DNA of 64,000 nt, taken from contig JACDQD010000002.1 in the NCBI GenBank assembly GCA_019843655.1, positions 13,663,154 to 13,727,153 on the forward strand, in the 5' to 3' direction. The position numbers and the translations under genes were made by a program. The notes under the pieces were generated by a model that had not been told where the DNA came from, did no database searches, and saw only the letters and a list, made by a program, of their open reading frames with translations. The DNA is from Lethocerus indicus. Lineage: Eukaryota > Arthropoda > Insecta > Hemiptera > Belostomatidae. The number at the start of each line of letters is the position of its first letter. The stretch's first letter is position 1. This document shows, piece after piece, positions 1 through 12,846 of this stretch.

Positions 1-2932
1 GTTTGGGAACTGGGCGTATATACCTGAAACTGATGGTTTTCATTGACACCAATATCTCAAATAATATTGTAGTGACACGTTCAAAACGATGTTCCGTTAT
101 GGTTATAGAAACCACCATCAGTCGGGTGTGTATCTTATCTTATGACTTTCTAGCATTCTGTCGGCAATACGGTGAGGCACTTTGGCGCCTGACGTACTGC
201 TATTGACAATGGCGGGAAACAACAGAAAACCAGATGAAACAGTTAAAACTACGTTAGAGTACAAATCGTAAAAACAAATCGTCAACTAACACTATCAGAG
301 ACGGCCTGAGAAAATAGAAGATATTGATTTCAAGTAGCGTGGATGGATGCTACAATGGACACTAAAAGGATACGCTGGTATGCTGGAATATTAAATGTAC
401 TCCTCTAAATATTCCAATAAGCTAGTACCCGGCTAAAAACACCGGTGTTACGCTTCGTAAATAATTGTTTTGCTGGCTGGAAACCATAGTAACTACGGTG
501 TAAGGTGTTTTAGGTGGTCAGTGTAGTGTGTACCGGCGGGGCATATGGCGCGTAGTTGGCGGCAGGTGCTGAACGGGCGACCAGCGCCAAAACAAGACCG
601 GAATCTTCTGGCTCCAATCCCGCCGCCGCCACGACCGGCCACAGAGCTACGAAACCAGATACAATCGCAAAGGGGCCACCACTAATTCCGGGCCGACAGC
701 TTTCAAATATCCCCCCTTAACGGTTTACTTCTAAAAAGACTTATTAAACTATTATGTTTATTGTGAGTTCACAATTAATAGTAACGTGAACTAAGGTATC
801 CGATTCGCCAAAAGACCGTTCTGTGTAAATATTGTGGCAGGTAAAACTAATTTTTTTACGTATAGGATATTCGGCGCTTTCCTGGAGAATCGAATTCCTG
901 GTCCGACTGTTCAGCACCTAATACGCTATACGGGCCGCCACTCTCAATACTAGTCAGTCCCACGTATAATAAAGATTAGCCGAATGAATGTTCGGACCAG
1001 CTAAATTGCTAGTGATGCGGATAGCACTCTCCCAGGCGGTGCTGAGCCGGTACGTTGAATTTTTGGAGAGTAGGTTCAGCAAACTGCGGTAGGTCCGACC
1101 GTATTGATATTCACGGTGGCTCTGCGGCACTAAGTGAGGAGCACGAGTGGAATGCGTAAAACTGCAAGGCTTTCATTTATTTTCGCACTATACCTTATTT
1201 TTCTAATATCATCTAGTTCCTGTTTTCTTTTTTACAGTTAAATTCTAACAGGACGCTAGTTTTAGAGGAATAAGTGTTTGTATTTGTTAATCATTTCAAA
1301 ATTGATACACAGAATTTTGCCATTGTCGGTTAACATAAATTGTAAATCGATCGAGGCACACGTGTCCCAGGGCCACAGCCGAACAGTAGACGTTTAATCG
1401 TTGCGAAACTATCGTACAGTGTTCGTTAGCATTTGAATCGGGTTTAGGGCAGGCCGAAATCGCGACAAGAGTATAGGAACGGACTAGATCCGGGGGAAGG
1501 TAGGGGGCAGAGGTGGCTGCTACCTGTTTCCCAACAGAGTATAACCCGGCTCGGGCTCTCATTGTCGGAGTCCTATCCGGTTTGACCGTGGCACCCGCCT
1601 CTATTTAACGGCCGGGAACAATGCTAATGCCGTGTTGCTGTTGCTGGCACCGTAGCGACTGGTCTACCGTTGCCACGAAGGCAATACGGTCTGGATAAGG
1701 ATCGGGCGGCTGATAACAGCAGTCATTAGCTTCACACGTTCGGCGTTGCAGGCCCCTTTTCCTGCTTTCTCCCTAACTCATGTTGACGGCTATACAAATT
1801 TACAAAATTATTTAAAATCACGTTTACTTAAAAATGTATCCACAATTATTTGGATTATACAAGAGTATACAAGAAGATTTTCTAAAACTGTAATATGTAT
1901 ACATATGTAAGTGTATTATATACTTTTATAATATCCTTGAGTATATTTTAAATTATTGTTAGGATTAACTTGGAGCCTTTTTGGCGAACCCTTGATTGCC
2001 GTTGCATTAGACCACCCGGGAATTGGTCAAAAATATTTCATGACCGTCATCTTAGCAAATTCATTTTTTGTTTAATATTCCTATTACTGATACAGCGTAA
2101 TTTGTAGTTGAGATATTTCATATCTTCTTATTGTGAGGTTTTTTAAAATTCAATAGAGATTATTAGCCGAGTGGCATTTACATATTAAGTACATCTTGCA
2201 TTTCATTTTCTGGTGGATCTGAATAAGGACTTGTAATCGAGGTAGCGCTATGTTATTAATGTAATGGTTTGAATGCAAAAACCTAATTACAATTGTAAAA
2301 AGCGTTCATTTCCAATATCATTATAACCTACCTTAAAAATAAAATTACGAAGCCATTGCCACAGTGGTCATGGCCGCAGTGGTGAAATGAGCTCATAAGG
2401 AAAACGCTGTAGTCTATCTTAATAGTAGGCATGAGCAACAAATCATAAAGCTTTATAGGACTAATTGTTATCAGTTTCTTCTTGCGTTCTTACTGTATTA
2501 ATCCTGGTATTTTTCCCTTTAAAAGTGTTGTCCTAACATCATTATAAAATGTTTAGATTTCAACCATACAGTAGCCAGTATACCAACATTTAAACAAGTT
2601 ACACCAAGAAATTACGGGTTAAAATCGAGCAACAAAATTATTATTATGACAGCTAATTTTTATGATTCTCAGCTTTTACACTGCTCCATCAAACCAGGCA
2701 TTTGGTCTGGTCTATCGTCGAAAATCGAGAAATTACCGATGCACATAACCAAATAGGAAATTAATCGCGAATAATTTGATTACAAAACCCACGCCTTCTC
2801 ATAAAGTAATGGATCTTACTTGGGAGCATCCATCCCCTCTATTATACTGAGCGAAATGAAAAACGATAGAAACAAGGTCTCAGCAACGCGTTACTCTCGG
2901 AACCCAGATCGACCTCGAATATATTTTTTTTC
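1..2932. other. Non-coding stretch, no gene recognised
   Basis: No frame here resembles a known protein and none is long enough to stand out. Two GC- and CpG-rich patches (about 540-700 and 1420-1760) sit in otherwise AT-rich DNA. From about 1790 to 2900 the sequence is strongly AT-rich with no long frame. A 14-bp perfect palindrome (ATATGTATACATAT) lies at 1893-1906 but is ordinary for AT-rich DNA. Nothing else is supported. Confidence 0.6.
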
Positions 2933-2936
2933 AGAT

Positions 2937-2942
<6 letters not shown>

Positions 2943-2982
<40 letters not shown>
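2943..2982. repeat. (AG)20 microsatellite
   Basis: Twenty uninterrupted AG units, preceded by an imperfect purine run from 2933. On either strand it is a GAGAG tract, which in insects can also bind GAGA-factor-type proteins. It lies about 70 bases upstream of a TATA-like sequence at 3054, so a promoter role is possible but not shown. Confidence 0.97.
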
Positions 2983-2984
<2 letters not shown>

Positions 2985-3053
2985 TATTTTAAAAAATGAC
3001 CTGTGTTTACATTCGGGTGACTCAAAGGCGCCTTCTTAATCGCGGACGAAATT

Positions 3054-3085
3054 TATATATAAATATACGAGGTCCGGTCCTCATT
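3054..3085 (+). promoter_or_regulatory. Possible TATA plus initiator core promoter
   Basis: A TATATATAAATA box occupies 3054-3065. TCATTA starts at 3081 and puts an initiator-like A at 3083, close to the usual 27-30 base spacing from a TATA box. TCATTA differs from the insect initiator consensus TCAKTY at the last base. The AG repeat lies upstream and an ATG follows at 3100. Each part could occur by chance in AT-rich DNA; only their arrangement is suggestive. Confidence 0.2.
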
Positions 3086-3099
3086 AGCCAATCGTATTA

Positions 3100-3417
3100 A
3101 TGATTATAAATGACCCAGACGTGAGCGCGTGGAGGGGAAGTCAGCTTATCGAGCGTGGCGCGCTCTCGGCTTTTTTAATAAAATATCGAACGGTCGTCCT
3201 TCGGGGCCCCCGGGATGTGATTTGGGTTTCGGTTTTCGAAAAACCGTGGCCCAAGCTGTTGCGTCATTCAAGGATACTGTTGTGTCTCGGTCTCGCTGAC
3301 ATCTGCTCTCCTACTAGTGTGGAATTTCAAAAAGATTTCCTAATTTCCTCGTTAGCAATTATTTGCCGGTCTTCTGTTATCATTCACATCATTCCAATTA
3401 TGAAACTTTATGAATAA
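3100..3417 (+). CDS. Candidate 105-codon ORF, product unknown
   Basis: This ATG-initiated frame begins 17 bases after a possible initiator at 3083 and ends at a TGA. The predicted protein has mixed composition with a rather hydrophobic C-terminal third (a run rich in Leu, Ile, Ser and Val from about residue 78) that might be one membrane segment, but no family motif is visible and there is no clear signal peptide. AATAAA sequences follow from about 3442, so a compact intronless transcript could be drawn. A frame of this length is expected a few times by chance in a window this size, so the case rests on the surrounding promoter-like and polyadenylation-like sequences. It may well be spurious. 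Confidence 0.12.
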   Translation: MIINDPDVSAWRGSQLIERGALSAFLIKYRTVVLRGPRDVIWVSVFEKPWPKLLRHSRILLCLGLADICSPTSVEFQKDFLISSLAIICRSSVIIHIIPIMKLYE

Positions 3418-3429
3418 TAATGTTTCAAA

Positions 3430-6400
3430 ACTTGAAAAAAGAATAAAATAATAAAAGTGCAACGCGTAAAAAACACTTCACTGAAAATAGAAGATATACG
3501 GGAAGCTGAAATAAAAGCTACTGGAACACTTTTAACCATACTCTTACTTTTATATTGGAATAGTACCAGTCTTAAACATAACGAAATGTATGTATGAATG
3601 GAAACGGCGCTTGGTTCTAATGAAAAAAATTAATAAGTGACACTGAATTTACGACGATAGATTGTACAAGGCAATGAGTTTTATCCAGTTTTCGATAAAG
3701 TTACTAGGCATAGCAGGACGACTATGTTATAGATATTTATAATACCAACCCTTAGGCCGTCCAGGTAAAGCCCCTTACCAAGTACCTGAGGCCCATTTGA
3801 ATATTTCGCTCCAGTTGGCGCCGCTGAAGTTTGTTACTTAACGGTCAACGACAGAATAAGGGGTGGCCCGCAACAGCTGTTTGTATGAACGAAAGCGGAA
3901 CAATAATGGCCGAAGCCTGAAATTTTAAGGGAATATATTTCTTTTTCACAATGCCCGGTATTTTTAAATTAACAGTTAAACGCATAATTTTAAGCTCGAG
4001 GGGATGGACACTTGAACAAACCTTCCCTGTTCGAATACTCAGACAGCTTTTTTTTAAATCGACAGTTTTTTTTATCGCTTGTTTTTCACTTCGCCTCAGT
4101 GCCGGACTAATTTCAGGCCGGCGATAATCGGTGCAGTAGGAACAATATATAATAAAAATGAATTCCTGCCGTCATTCCCAATCGCTAATTCACAAAATTA
4201 TACGTTCGCGCAGTTGGACATCTTTATTGAAATGTCGGCGTAATGATCGGGTTGGGCCGAGTTTATATTTACCGAATTGCAAATGAGAATTTCGATAGCA
4301 GCGGGCCGAATGAGCTATCAGCCGGCCCTAATCGATTCTACCCGTGGGGAACGCATTTCTAATAGATCTTGTACTTGCACTTAATAAATATTGGACGAAC
4401 TTGTCGTTCTCGCTGAGTTAAATATTCATCGCATTCCAAAAAGGCTACAACTCACATCAAGTTCGATTAATCCGAATTTATTCCAGAGGTTATACGAAGA
4501 GGTGAGATCATGGGTCCCATGAAAACAGTATTTTCAATTATTGGGTGAAATAATTTCCAAATAATAATGATACGGGGGTGAAGATGCCTCGTGTAGAAGA
4601 AACTCATAGTGCTATTCGCCCAGTTCGAGGCGGTGTTATTCGGTGGCGTTTTTATCTGAGCCGGGATAGTTTTATTGAGAGGCGGGCGACATTAGTTGTC
4701 GTTAAAGTGGTATAAGCCGTAGCCAGATAGCATTACACAGCCCGCGGGACCCTCCTATACAAGATCTGTGTTGGACTAGACCCGAGGCCGTAAAGTCGGA
4801 AAACAACTTCATGCTTCAAAATTAAAACCTTTAAAGGTTATTGATACACTTATATTGAGGGACACAACCGGTTATTTACACGTGTCTCGTTCAACGGCCG
4901 CTATAATTTCACGTATCCGAGGGGACGGACGATATTACGGGAACGGTTTCCGAGACGAGGAATTTACAATTACAAGCGAATAACACGGCGAAAGCCGTGT
5001 AAATACGTCCCGCTAAACTGTACTATAACAGTTTTCTTTTTCCTTTTTCTCATTACTCGATTTTTTTTCGACGAGTGTGGCACACAGAGGAAGTATTTGA
5101 TATTGCGAAAACTCGTTCCGCACTCTCCGGCTGAGCAATCTCCGCAGACGTACCAGTCGATGAACTGTGGCTCTAGCTAACGCTGCATGTGCACAGAATC
5201 TATTACGTGTTGATTACGCACGAATGGTTTTTAATCTAAGGTATCGTTTCGCGAAATAGTCAATCTAGCGTCTTTCTGTCAATTTGAACTTTACAAAACC
5301 GGTTTGCATTTGTCTTCAGCGTCCCTCGCCTGTAGTATCTGTATAGTAGTAGATAGCGTTGAAGGGCATCTCTACATTCTAACGGAATCATGGCCAACTG
5401 ACAACCAAATAGACTAGTGGAGATGAAGCATAATAAGAATTCGTTATTTCCTCCAACAGAATGTTTCCTATGATTTCCTCTTCTGTCGGATTTTTAATCT
5501 GGTTCTTTTTTATTTCCGGGCTGTTCATATCGTTTAACAAAGTGATTACTTCCACGTCTTTTAATTGCTGTTAGATTCTTAAGCGAATGTCATTTGAGCC
5601 AAGAACGCAAACCTTACAACACGTTACTTTGTTGACAAAGAAATAATGCTCCCAATGGCAGGTACACCATAAGGATAGCGGTTGATTGCGAGCTTATTTC
5701 TTGACGGTCAATGAATCAACGTAGGGCAATGTTTATGACTGTAGTAATAGTTCTTCGTGCTGTAAATCTTGTCGCGCTTAATTCCATCGCTCTCTTCTGC
5801 AGGATATCGTCACCAAATGGACCGATCCTGAACGGGCTGCGGGACAAATTCAAGATACGCGGCGGTGTTTCGAACTCGTTTATGATCAGACGATTCGTGA
5901 TTTTCGATCGCAATTGCCGGGCGCCTTATCGAAAGAACAAGACCGGAGACAAATCTCCTACGGGACAGACCCCTCGATATTTCTTGCACAGAACGAGTCC
6001 CACCACAAATTATGTTAATACCGAAACGTCGGATTAACGGCACTTTTGATTGTAAATCAAGCATTAAAATATTTATATGCCGGTCTCTTGTGTCGAGTCT
6101 GTCAAAACGCTATAAAACTGTTTGACCGGCTATGAATTCCGGACGGGAGCGCGATACCGGGCCCAATATAAGTAACTCGGGACTCCTTTTGCCGTTTAAC
6201 AAAATTTTTCGATTATCATAAATTATCCGGCGGATTAAACTAAATGTTTGGCCGTCCGACGGGTGAAAGGGGAACAGAGAAACCGTATCGTAAATTCACA
6301 CCCCAAAGTATGATGGATGTATCTAAATCGATGTTGAGACATCGGCGCGGTGTCGTGAGCTATTTCGAATTCTTCGGTCCGTTCTTCTTTTCCAACATGG

Positions 6401-7110
6401 ATTTATATGAAGGATTGCCGATCCAATTACTACCCCAGAGAATAATTTCATACCCCATTTGTAAAACGTAGATAATTCAAATAGTTAATTCCACTACGAC
6501 AAAATAAAAACCTACAAACTGTAATGGGTCGGTAGGTGGAGGATTCCAAACAGCAGTTAGCATACCAAAATCTTCCGACTTTTCCATCGTTGGGACGGAA
6601 AAGGAGGTGTCGTGTTTCAAGAAGGAGTAATGCCTACAAACGGGCAATATTTATTTGGACACGTGGAGGAGGAGGACATCGGAGGAAGGAGGTCCGCTAT
6701 TGGGCCCAAGACGACAGTAGCCGGAGTCTAGATTACTGTTAAGTTTTAAACCGGATATAACTTCGATCCCTGGACGTGACTCAACCCGAAACTAAACTTG
6801 GCTCCCTTCCAACGGACCTTAAATTCTTTCTTTCCTTCCCTATTTCCATCGTATTTATTGGCTCGGACAATGGACGCCGCGCGTGTACGTCTGCCTGTTT
6901 TAGACGTACTAATGTATCAGGTGGCAGCGCCGCATTATTCGACTTGGGCCGAGAATTATTTGTTTCAATAGTCAACGAAAAATTAACAATTTGTCCTCCG
7001 TTTTGTTATTTTTCGATGGAAATTGTTCGGTCTCTATTGGTGATACGGTTTTGGCGGGCATTTTCCGCACTGTTGGCGACACTATTAGCCCGTTTTGAGC
7101 AGGTGCAGGG
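3430..7110. other. Non-coding stretch, no gene recognised
   Basis: AT-rich DNA with T-rich runs near 4050-4075 and 5035-5070. Several short frames exist on both strands at 5711-6064, and their mutual overlap in opposite frames is what one expects of a locally stop-poor, CpG-containing non-coding block. A GAAA-capped hairpin at 4983-5000 is listed separately. I see no other feature. Confidence 0.55.
4983..5000. other. Perfect hairpin with GAAA loop
   Basis: The arms ACACGGC and GCCGTGT are exact reverse complements of seven bases and enclose the four bases GAAA, a GNRA-type tetraloop if transcribed from the plus strand. It is unusually GC-rich for its surroundings. No known structured RNA family was recognised. 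Confidence 0.85.
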
Positions 7111-10100
7111 AGGGGGGGTCACCTGTTTCCTGACATAGCGCGGCCAGTCTTCACGCTAGAGTACGCCTACCCCGGGCCACATGCACAGGTGGACCACCGC
7201 CTCCGCCAACCCCCCTAATTGGCCTCATTTTTCGACCTCTTGCACTCATCTATTCCATTAGCTCAAATGTGAAGAGTCTATAAATACGATCGTTTGACAG
7301 GTTTTCCCATATATTTGACGTAATTCTCTGTTCTCACTTATTTAAGAGACTTCATCATGTTCTCGCTTCATCTACAATCTTTGGGAATGTATACAATTTC
7401 CCTCGGAAAATACCGATCTAAATTATAAAATATATTCACGGTCAATTGCTAGCCGGTAAACCACTCGAAAGCAAATTCCAGAAAACAATACTTTGTATAT
7501 AAATAGGGCCGTCAAACCTTTAATATTCTGTTATCATCATTTTTTCAGTGGATTATTTTACTTTTTTTCGAGAATGCTTCGACGCATGTACGCGTACTCA
7601 GGTCTAAAGCTACACAATATTCGAGCTTCCTCGAATCGTCGAATTGTTTCAATGCCGCTTCCTCCTCGCGTTGTACCGCTTATGGTAATGCCGAAGACAT
7701 TTGGCTTTGCGTTCACGGTGGAGTAGCCAGTGGTTAGTGAAGGGTGATGGCACATGCCCCGCTCTGTGTTGCCGCCACTAATTGGAAGCGGGGCGGCTCC
7801 CTGCCCGGTGGCTTCCTCCTTATGGGCCCATTTCCTTACCGGACTCCTGGAGACGGTGTATCCATTAGAGGGTATCTCCAGCCATCACCCCTGCCACGTG
7901 TCCTAATCATTCACCGGACCTGTCCTTGAGCCTCCTCACCACTACTTTATGAATATGGTATCACCGCACATTCGTACCTATACAGTGAGGATGCGAGGAT
8001 CTAGTTCGATAATATATTTTTCAAAAATTAAATTTTATTATGGAGATTATTTGGTTTGTAGCGGTATACAAAAAAGGCATTATCGTAAACTGTAAATGTA
8101 TTCTCGCTCTAACTAACAAAAGGTATTTACAGTGCAGAATCTGGGCATGAATGTTTCAACTTGAATTGTGACAAGAAAATTACGTTCCTAATAGCGGCAC
8201 ATACGAGCTGATTTGTGCGATTCTATTGCAATAAAAAAAAAGAAATATGATCAACCCGTCATTTTTGCCGTCTTGACATTACCAGCCTGATTAAAAATTA
8301 CCCGCGGGCCGAATTCGCCTATCCCGCTTTCGGATGAACCCCGCCATTTCAGATTTATGGCCGCTATTAATAATACTTGGAGTGGGAACCGGTAAGTGTG
8401 GTAAGCCCACTTTCGTTTTTGCGGTATTGTTCACCAGCCCTCTGATCGAGAATGGCAACTGTCCCAACCCCCTCTACAACCCCCTTCAATCCGTACCAAC
8501 CTTGATGCTATCTGGGACTAGCGCGATGATTTATAAACGGCTGCCGACGGCGAGCTATCTCTCCGACGAGATGAAAGTCCGCTCCGGGACCGGCCGAGAT
8601 ACCGTACCGGCCGACCTTTCTGTGTGGGTGGGTTCTCCGATTGGAAGCGACCGTTTCATATTTCAACGTTATGTAAAGAGAAGCCAAGTAAAGAGATAAT
8701 TAGACGAGATAGGCCAAACATTTGTCATTGTTGAGAAAGTCACTTTCTAAATGTCAAACAATGTTTTACAGCCGAGCGCCGGATATGTATTGCTCTCGGA
8801 CATTCTTACGGAACTATTTAATATTTAAGGTATATAAACTAATGATATTGCCTTTAAAAAAAGTAATATCTTATTTCGCAATTACTTACCTGTAATAAGC
8901 CCGCGCTGTTTGTTACCCCCCGCTTGTTTTCAAGTACTTAGTAGAAATAACTGTATTCACTAGTTTTTATTCACGACACTATTCGACTACAAATGCGATT
9001 CAAATGATCGTCCGTTTAATGAAGTTACATTGATTCAACAAAAATCCAAATCGTTTTCAACAATTTTTATTGATCAAACGCCGCGCATTGTAATTGACTA
9101 CGGCTCCTAGTTAGTAGGGCTCACGGTTGTTCAGTCCCATCGGGATTTCACTTTCTCTTCGAGTGTTCTACCACCCTCCACTTCCTGTCAACCACTCAAC
9201 ATTTCAGGCCAATTAGTAGTAACTGGAAACCAATCTCGATTTTAATTGGACGATCCTGTGGGAGGATGTTCGTTTAGATTCCATTTTAGTCAAAAATATG
9301 GGTGGTACCAATATAAAAAAATTGTATTCTATCATTATATTCTACAATTCATTAGTTTGTCCGTCTCCTCTAGATTGTTCGATTTTAGTCTAACTTAGTT
9401 TCCCCACTGTCGGAAGCCAAAATATTGTACGTCGGAGCCTTTTTATAATATTAACGAACATTTTATCATACAAGCGAGAGGCGATTGAAATTCGCCTATC
9501 TCATCCTCACATAATGACCTCAAATAATTCTACGATTCAGTTTAATGGATATTTACGCACTTCAATATGGATGTCACTAGATATAAATTCAAACTTGATT
9601 CTTGTCTTGTCAAATGTTACTTGACTATTTTAATTGAGTTACCAAAGAGCCAATGGACAAATGATCAATCATTCAATTAGATAACTCATTTATCTGAGGC
9701 AATAATTGAATGGTATGGTTGATGATTATACTTATCCGCCAGCGCGTTCCATTGCCAAGTGTCCGGCATTGTGCAACGCTGATTGACTGGCTTCTTTCGA
9801 GCCGTTTCAAGTTACAAATGTCGACCCTTTTGAACGATCGCTTCTCCTTCCGCCTTCCGTTCACGGACAAGAATCCTAGGCTGTTTGATCCGATATTCTC
9901 GCTCAATCGAAATCTTAAACAATTGCAGAATTACTATAACAACTCACACGTTACTCGATTGAAATAAATATACGTTAAGGTGTCCCAGGAAATTACTCTT
10001 AATTACAATGCACTAAGGGTTCTCCGTTGTATGCCTAATATAACTCATTGCGGCCTGTAACATTTCATGGATACGTTGAAATCTGCCAAAGGTTACAATT

Positions 10101-11620
10101 AAATGAGCTGCCCGCCAGGGTCGTACAACTCATTGGCTATAAATGTCATTGCGACACCATGCAAATTGAACCGGTGCCGGTGATCAATGCTCACCCACGA
10201 TCGTATCACAAGCGTCTCAACTATTTCAAATAACACCGACCAATACACAGATAGAACTAATGAATAAATCAATCGATCGATTACGGAAATCAATCATAAA
10301 TTGAAGGCACTTCATTCATCGGTGACACTGGTCTGAATTAAAACTTTACGTATCTGGAGTCGGTTATAATATCATACCAGTTATATTTCGTTATTGAAAT
10401 AAATTCGCATTAAGGCGAACGCTTTATTAATAAACATATCCAATTAAGGACCGAGATTCATGGTATTAGATTACCCATTAAAAATATCAAATTATTTGTT
10501 ACAAGCTTACTTCCGCCTGTACAGAGAATACCGTATATAGCACTACGTACCTGTTGTGGTGGTTATGTATTATAGTTTATAGAAATACAAATATTTTTAT
10601 ACCTGCTATGGAATATGGGCTAGAATTACGACCGCTAATAGAGTAAGAAGCCATATATTGATATGGTAATTGAAGAAAACATATAATAAGTAAACAAGAG
10701 GTATCGACGAATGTCGTAAACATTTGGCGCAATGAATAAATCGAATACGACAAGTCAATTCGACTTAACGGCCTTGGCCACGGGATCGTAATGCAGACAA
10801 CAGTTTGTTCTTTTTTTCACAAAGACCAAACCCATTTATTTTTCGCGGTAAATTGAAAAATGGCGTATAAATGCCATTAATAATTTAATTATCCGCTTAT
10901 TAGCTATAGCGTCCTGTCCAACGGCGGGGAGGAAGTCCATATTTAGATATTAGAAAATTGAAAAGATCAAATTACCCCGTCCAATCATATTTCAAATCGT
11001 CAGCAGTTGGGTACAATAAGCCGTAACAATTGGCACGCGATTCAAAAATAAACCGAAACCTCAAACAAAACAAACGAATCGAAAGTAGTGACGGAATTCG
11101 ACCTAAGGTCAATACGAATAATTGCGGGAGAGTCAAGTCGCATATGATTTGATCCGGTTTTCAAGCGATAGCCCCCTTGTACCTTTCTATTTATCACTGT
11201 CGACGGTTTTTATCACACTCTGCGCGGGATCGAAAAAGGAAAAATGTAAAAACATATCTTATTACGGAGCGAGGACATTAATTGTTAACCTTCGCTTCGG
11301 TTCTGTCCCAGAAATCGCCTCCCCTCTTATCTCAAAATTTTCACCGCCGACTCCCCTGTCAATTAGCCCGCGCTCAAAGACATATCGCTTCGGTCCCGAC
11401 ATCGATCCCATATTAATTCTGCCCTTTTTTCCTGATTTCGGGATTTCCTAAAATACTCACCGCTCCGCTCTCGCGGGACAGCGCGGTTATTTATGCCCGC
11501 CCCGTGGCCTTCCAGCCCAATAATTTTCGGCTCATGATCCACCGCCCCATTCGGTTATACTCTAAAAGCCAGCCGCCTAAAACTTCTATCGCGTTTAACT
11601 TGCTTTCAAATTTAGAAGAG
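7110..11620. other. Non-coding stretch with GC-rich patches
   Basis: GC-rich patches at about 7120-7210, 7740-7940 and 8290-8640 are separated by AT-rich DNA. A 121-codon ATG frame at 8334-8699 lies in the last patch but shows no family motif and is near what chance would give there. Other short frames at 9673-9967 and 10048-10293 overlap on opposite strands and are treated as chance. A short hairpin (AGAAAGT, one base, ACTTTCT) is at 8734-8748. A 12-bp palindrome AATCGATCGATT is at 10271-10282. Confidence 0.55.
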
Positions 11621-12810
11621 ACAAATATAGATTTCCAATTACCACTACGTTCCAATTACCAAAAACTATAATAAAGCATTAACTTATTGGGATTTAACAT
11701 TATTCTCGAATACATTTCGAAAGGTGCGTAGGATTAATATAAAAAGTTATCCTCGAGAAAAATAAATTAAAATAATCAATCATCAATACAGGGTTTTTCA
11801 CGTAGACGAATTTTAAAAAGGACCAGTGGGGAATTATCAAATGTTGTTAGGGGAAAGGTGGCGGGTTATGGGTAGGTGGGACTACTTAGATTTGACGGCG
11901 TAACGGTCGGCCGGTGCCAGCCTCACCAAACGGAGGTAGGTGTTTGCATTGAGCAATAGTGCTGTTGTTCCGACAATGCGCTATAAGTTCCACGGAGGTT
12001 TATAATTATGGGGCATTTCGTGGTAGGCCGTTTTGTCTGGGCCCCAGCCTCCCCTGCTTTTATCTGATCGAATTGTTGTGCGCGAAGGTTAATTATCTTG
12101 CGGCGTCGCCGCTTTCAATACGCCCGCAAACTCCATTATTGCGGCCTAAACGTTTCACAAATTAGTTCACCGGGGGAGTACTTTCGGTGGGGTTCTATTC
12201 TCCAGTTCCCCGTTTCAGAACTAGAAAAGGCGAGTTACTTTTCTGATTCTATTGTAGTCTACTTCTTCATTTTTAATTGAATTATTTTATGCAAGAAACT
12301 AAAATAACTCAATCTAAAAGAATGTTAAAAAATGAATACTATTAATCATCAGACTATTTATATTAAAAAACACGAAAATAACAGAGCTACAACACAGAGA
12401 TTCTCGAATTCTCAACATAAGGACGTTATCGGTTTGTACAACCTTAATCTATAATATTATCGCCCTTACATCATCCTTACAGCATTAATCCCGACGCCAT
12501 TGTCCATGCAGATGAATACCAATTCATAAATGCAAAGTTGCAGATATCGGTCGGCCAATTAGGATATTCTTTGTGAACTGCGTTGTTGGAACAGCTCTGG
12601 AATGCTTCGCTGGAAAAGGATGCGCAGATTTCAATCAGAGGTTGGTGCGCCTAATTACAAGCGGCGGGATGAAGAATGAGCGGGCGTTCGTCACGAGAAA
12701 TAATTGTACCTCGGGGACCTCTGCCGGGATAAACATTTCATCCGCGGCCGCATCTCGAGCAGATACATCTTTCACGGTGATAAATTGCAAACTACTTTCT
12801 TAGAGCGGCC

Positions 12811-12846
12811 GGAGAAGGGCAAAAGGAGAAGAAGAAAAAGAAAAAA
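12811..12846 (+). repeat. Homopurine tract
   Basis: Thirty-five of thirty-six bases are purines, with a single C at 12820. It is a simple-sequence tract of GAA/GGA character rather than a precise microsatellite. It could form triplex DNA; no function is shown. Confidence 0.85.
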
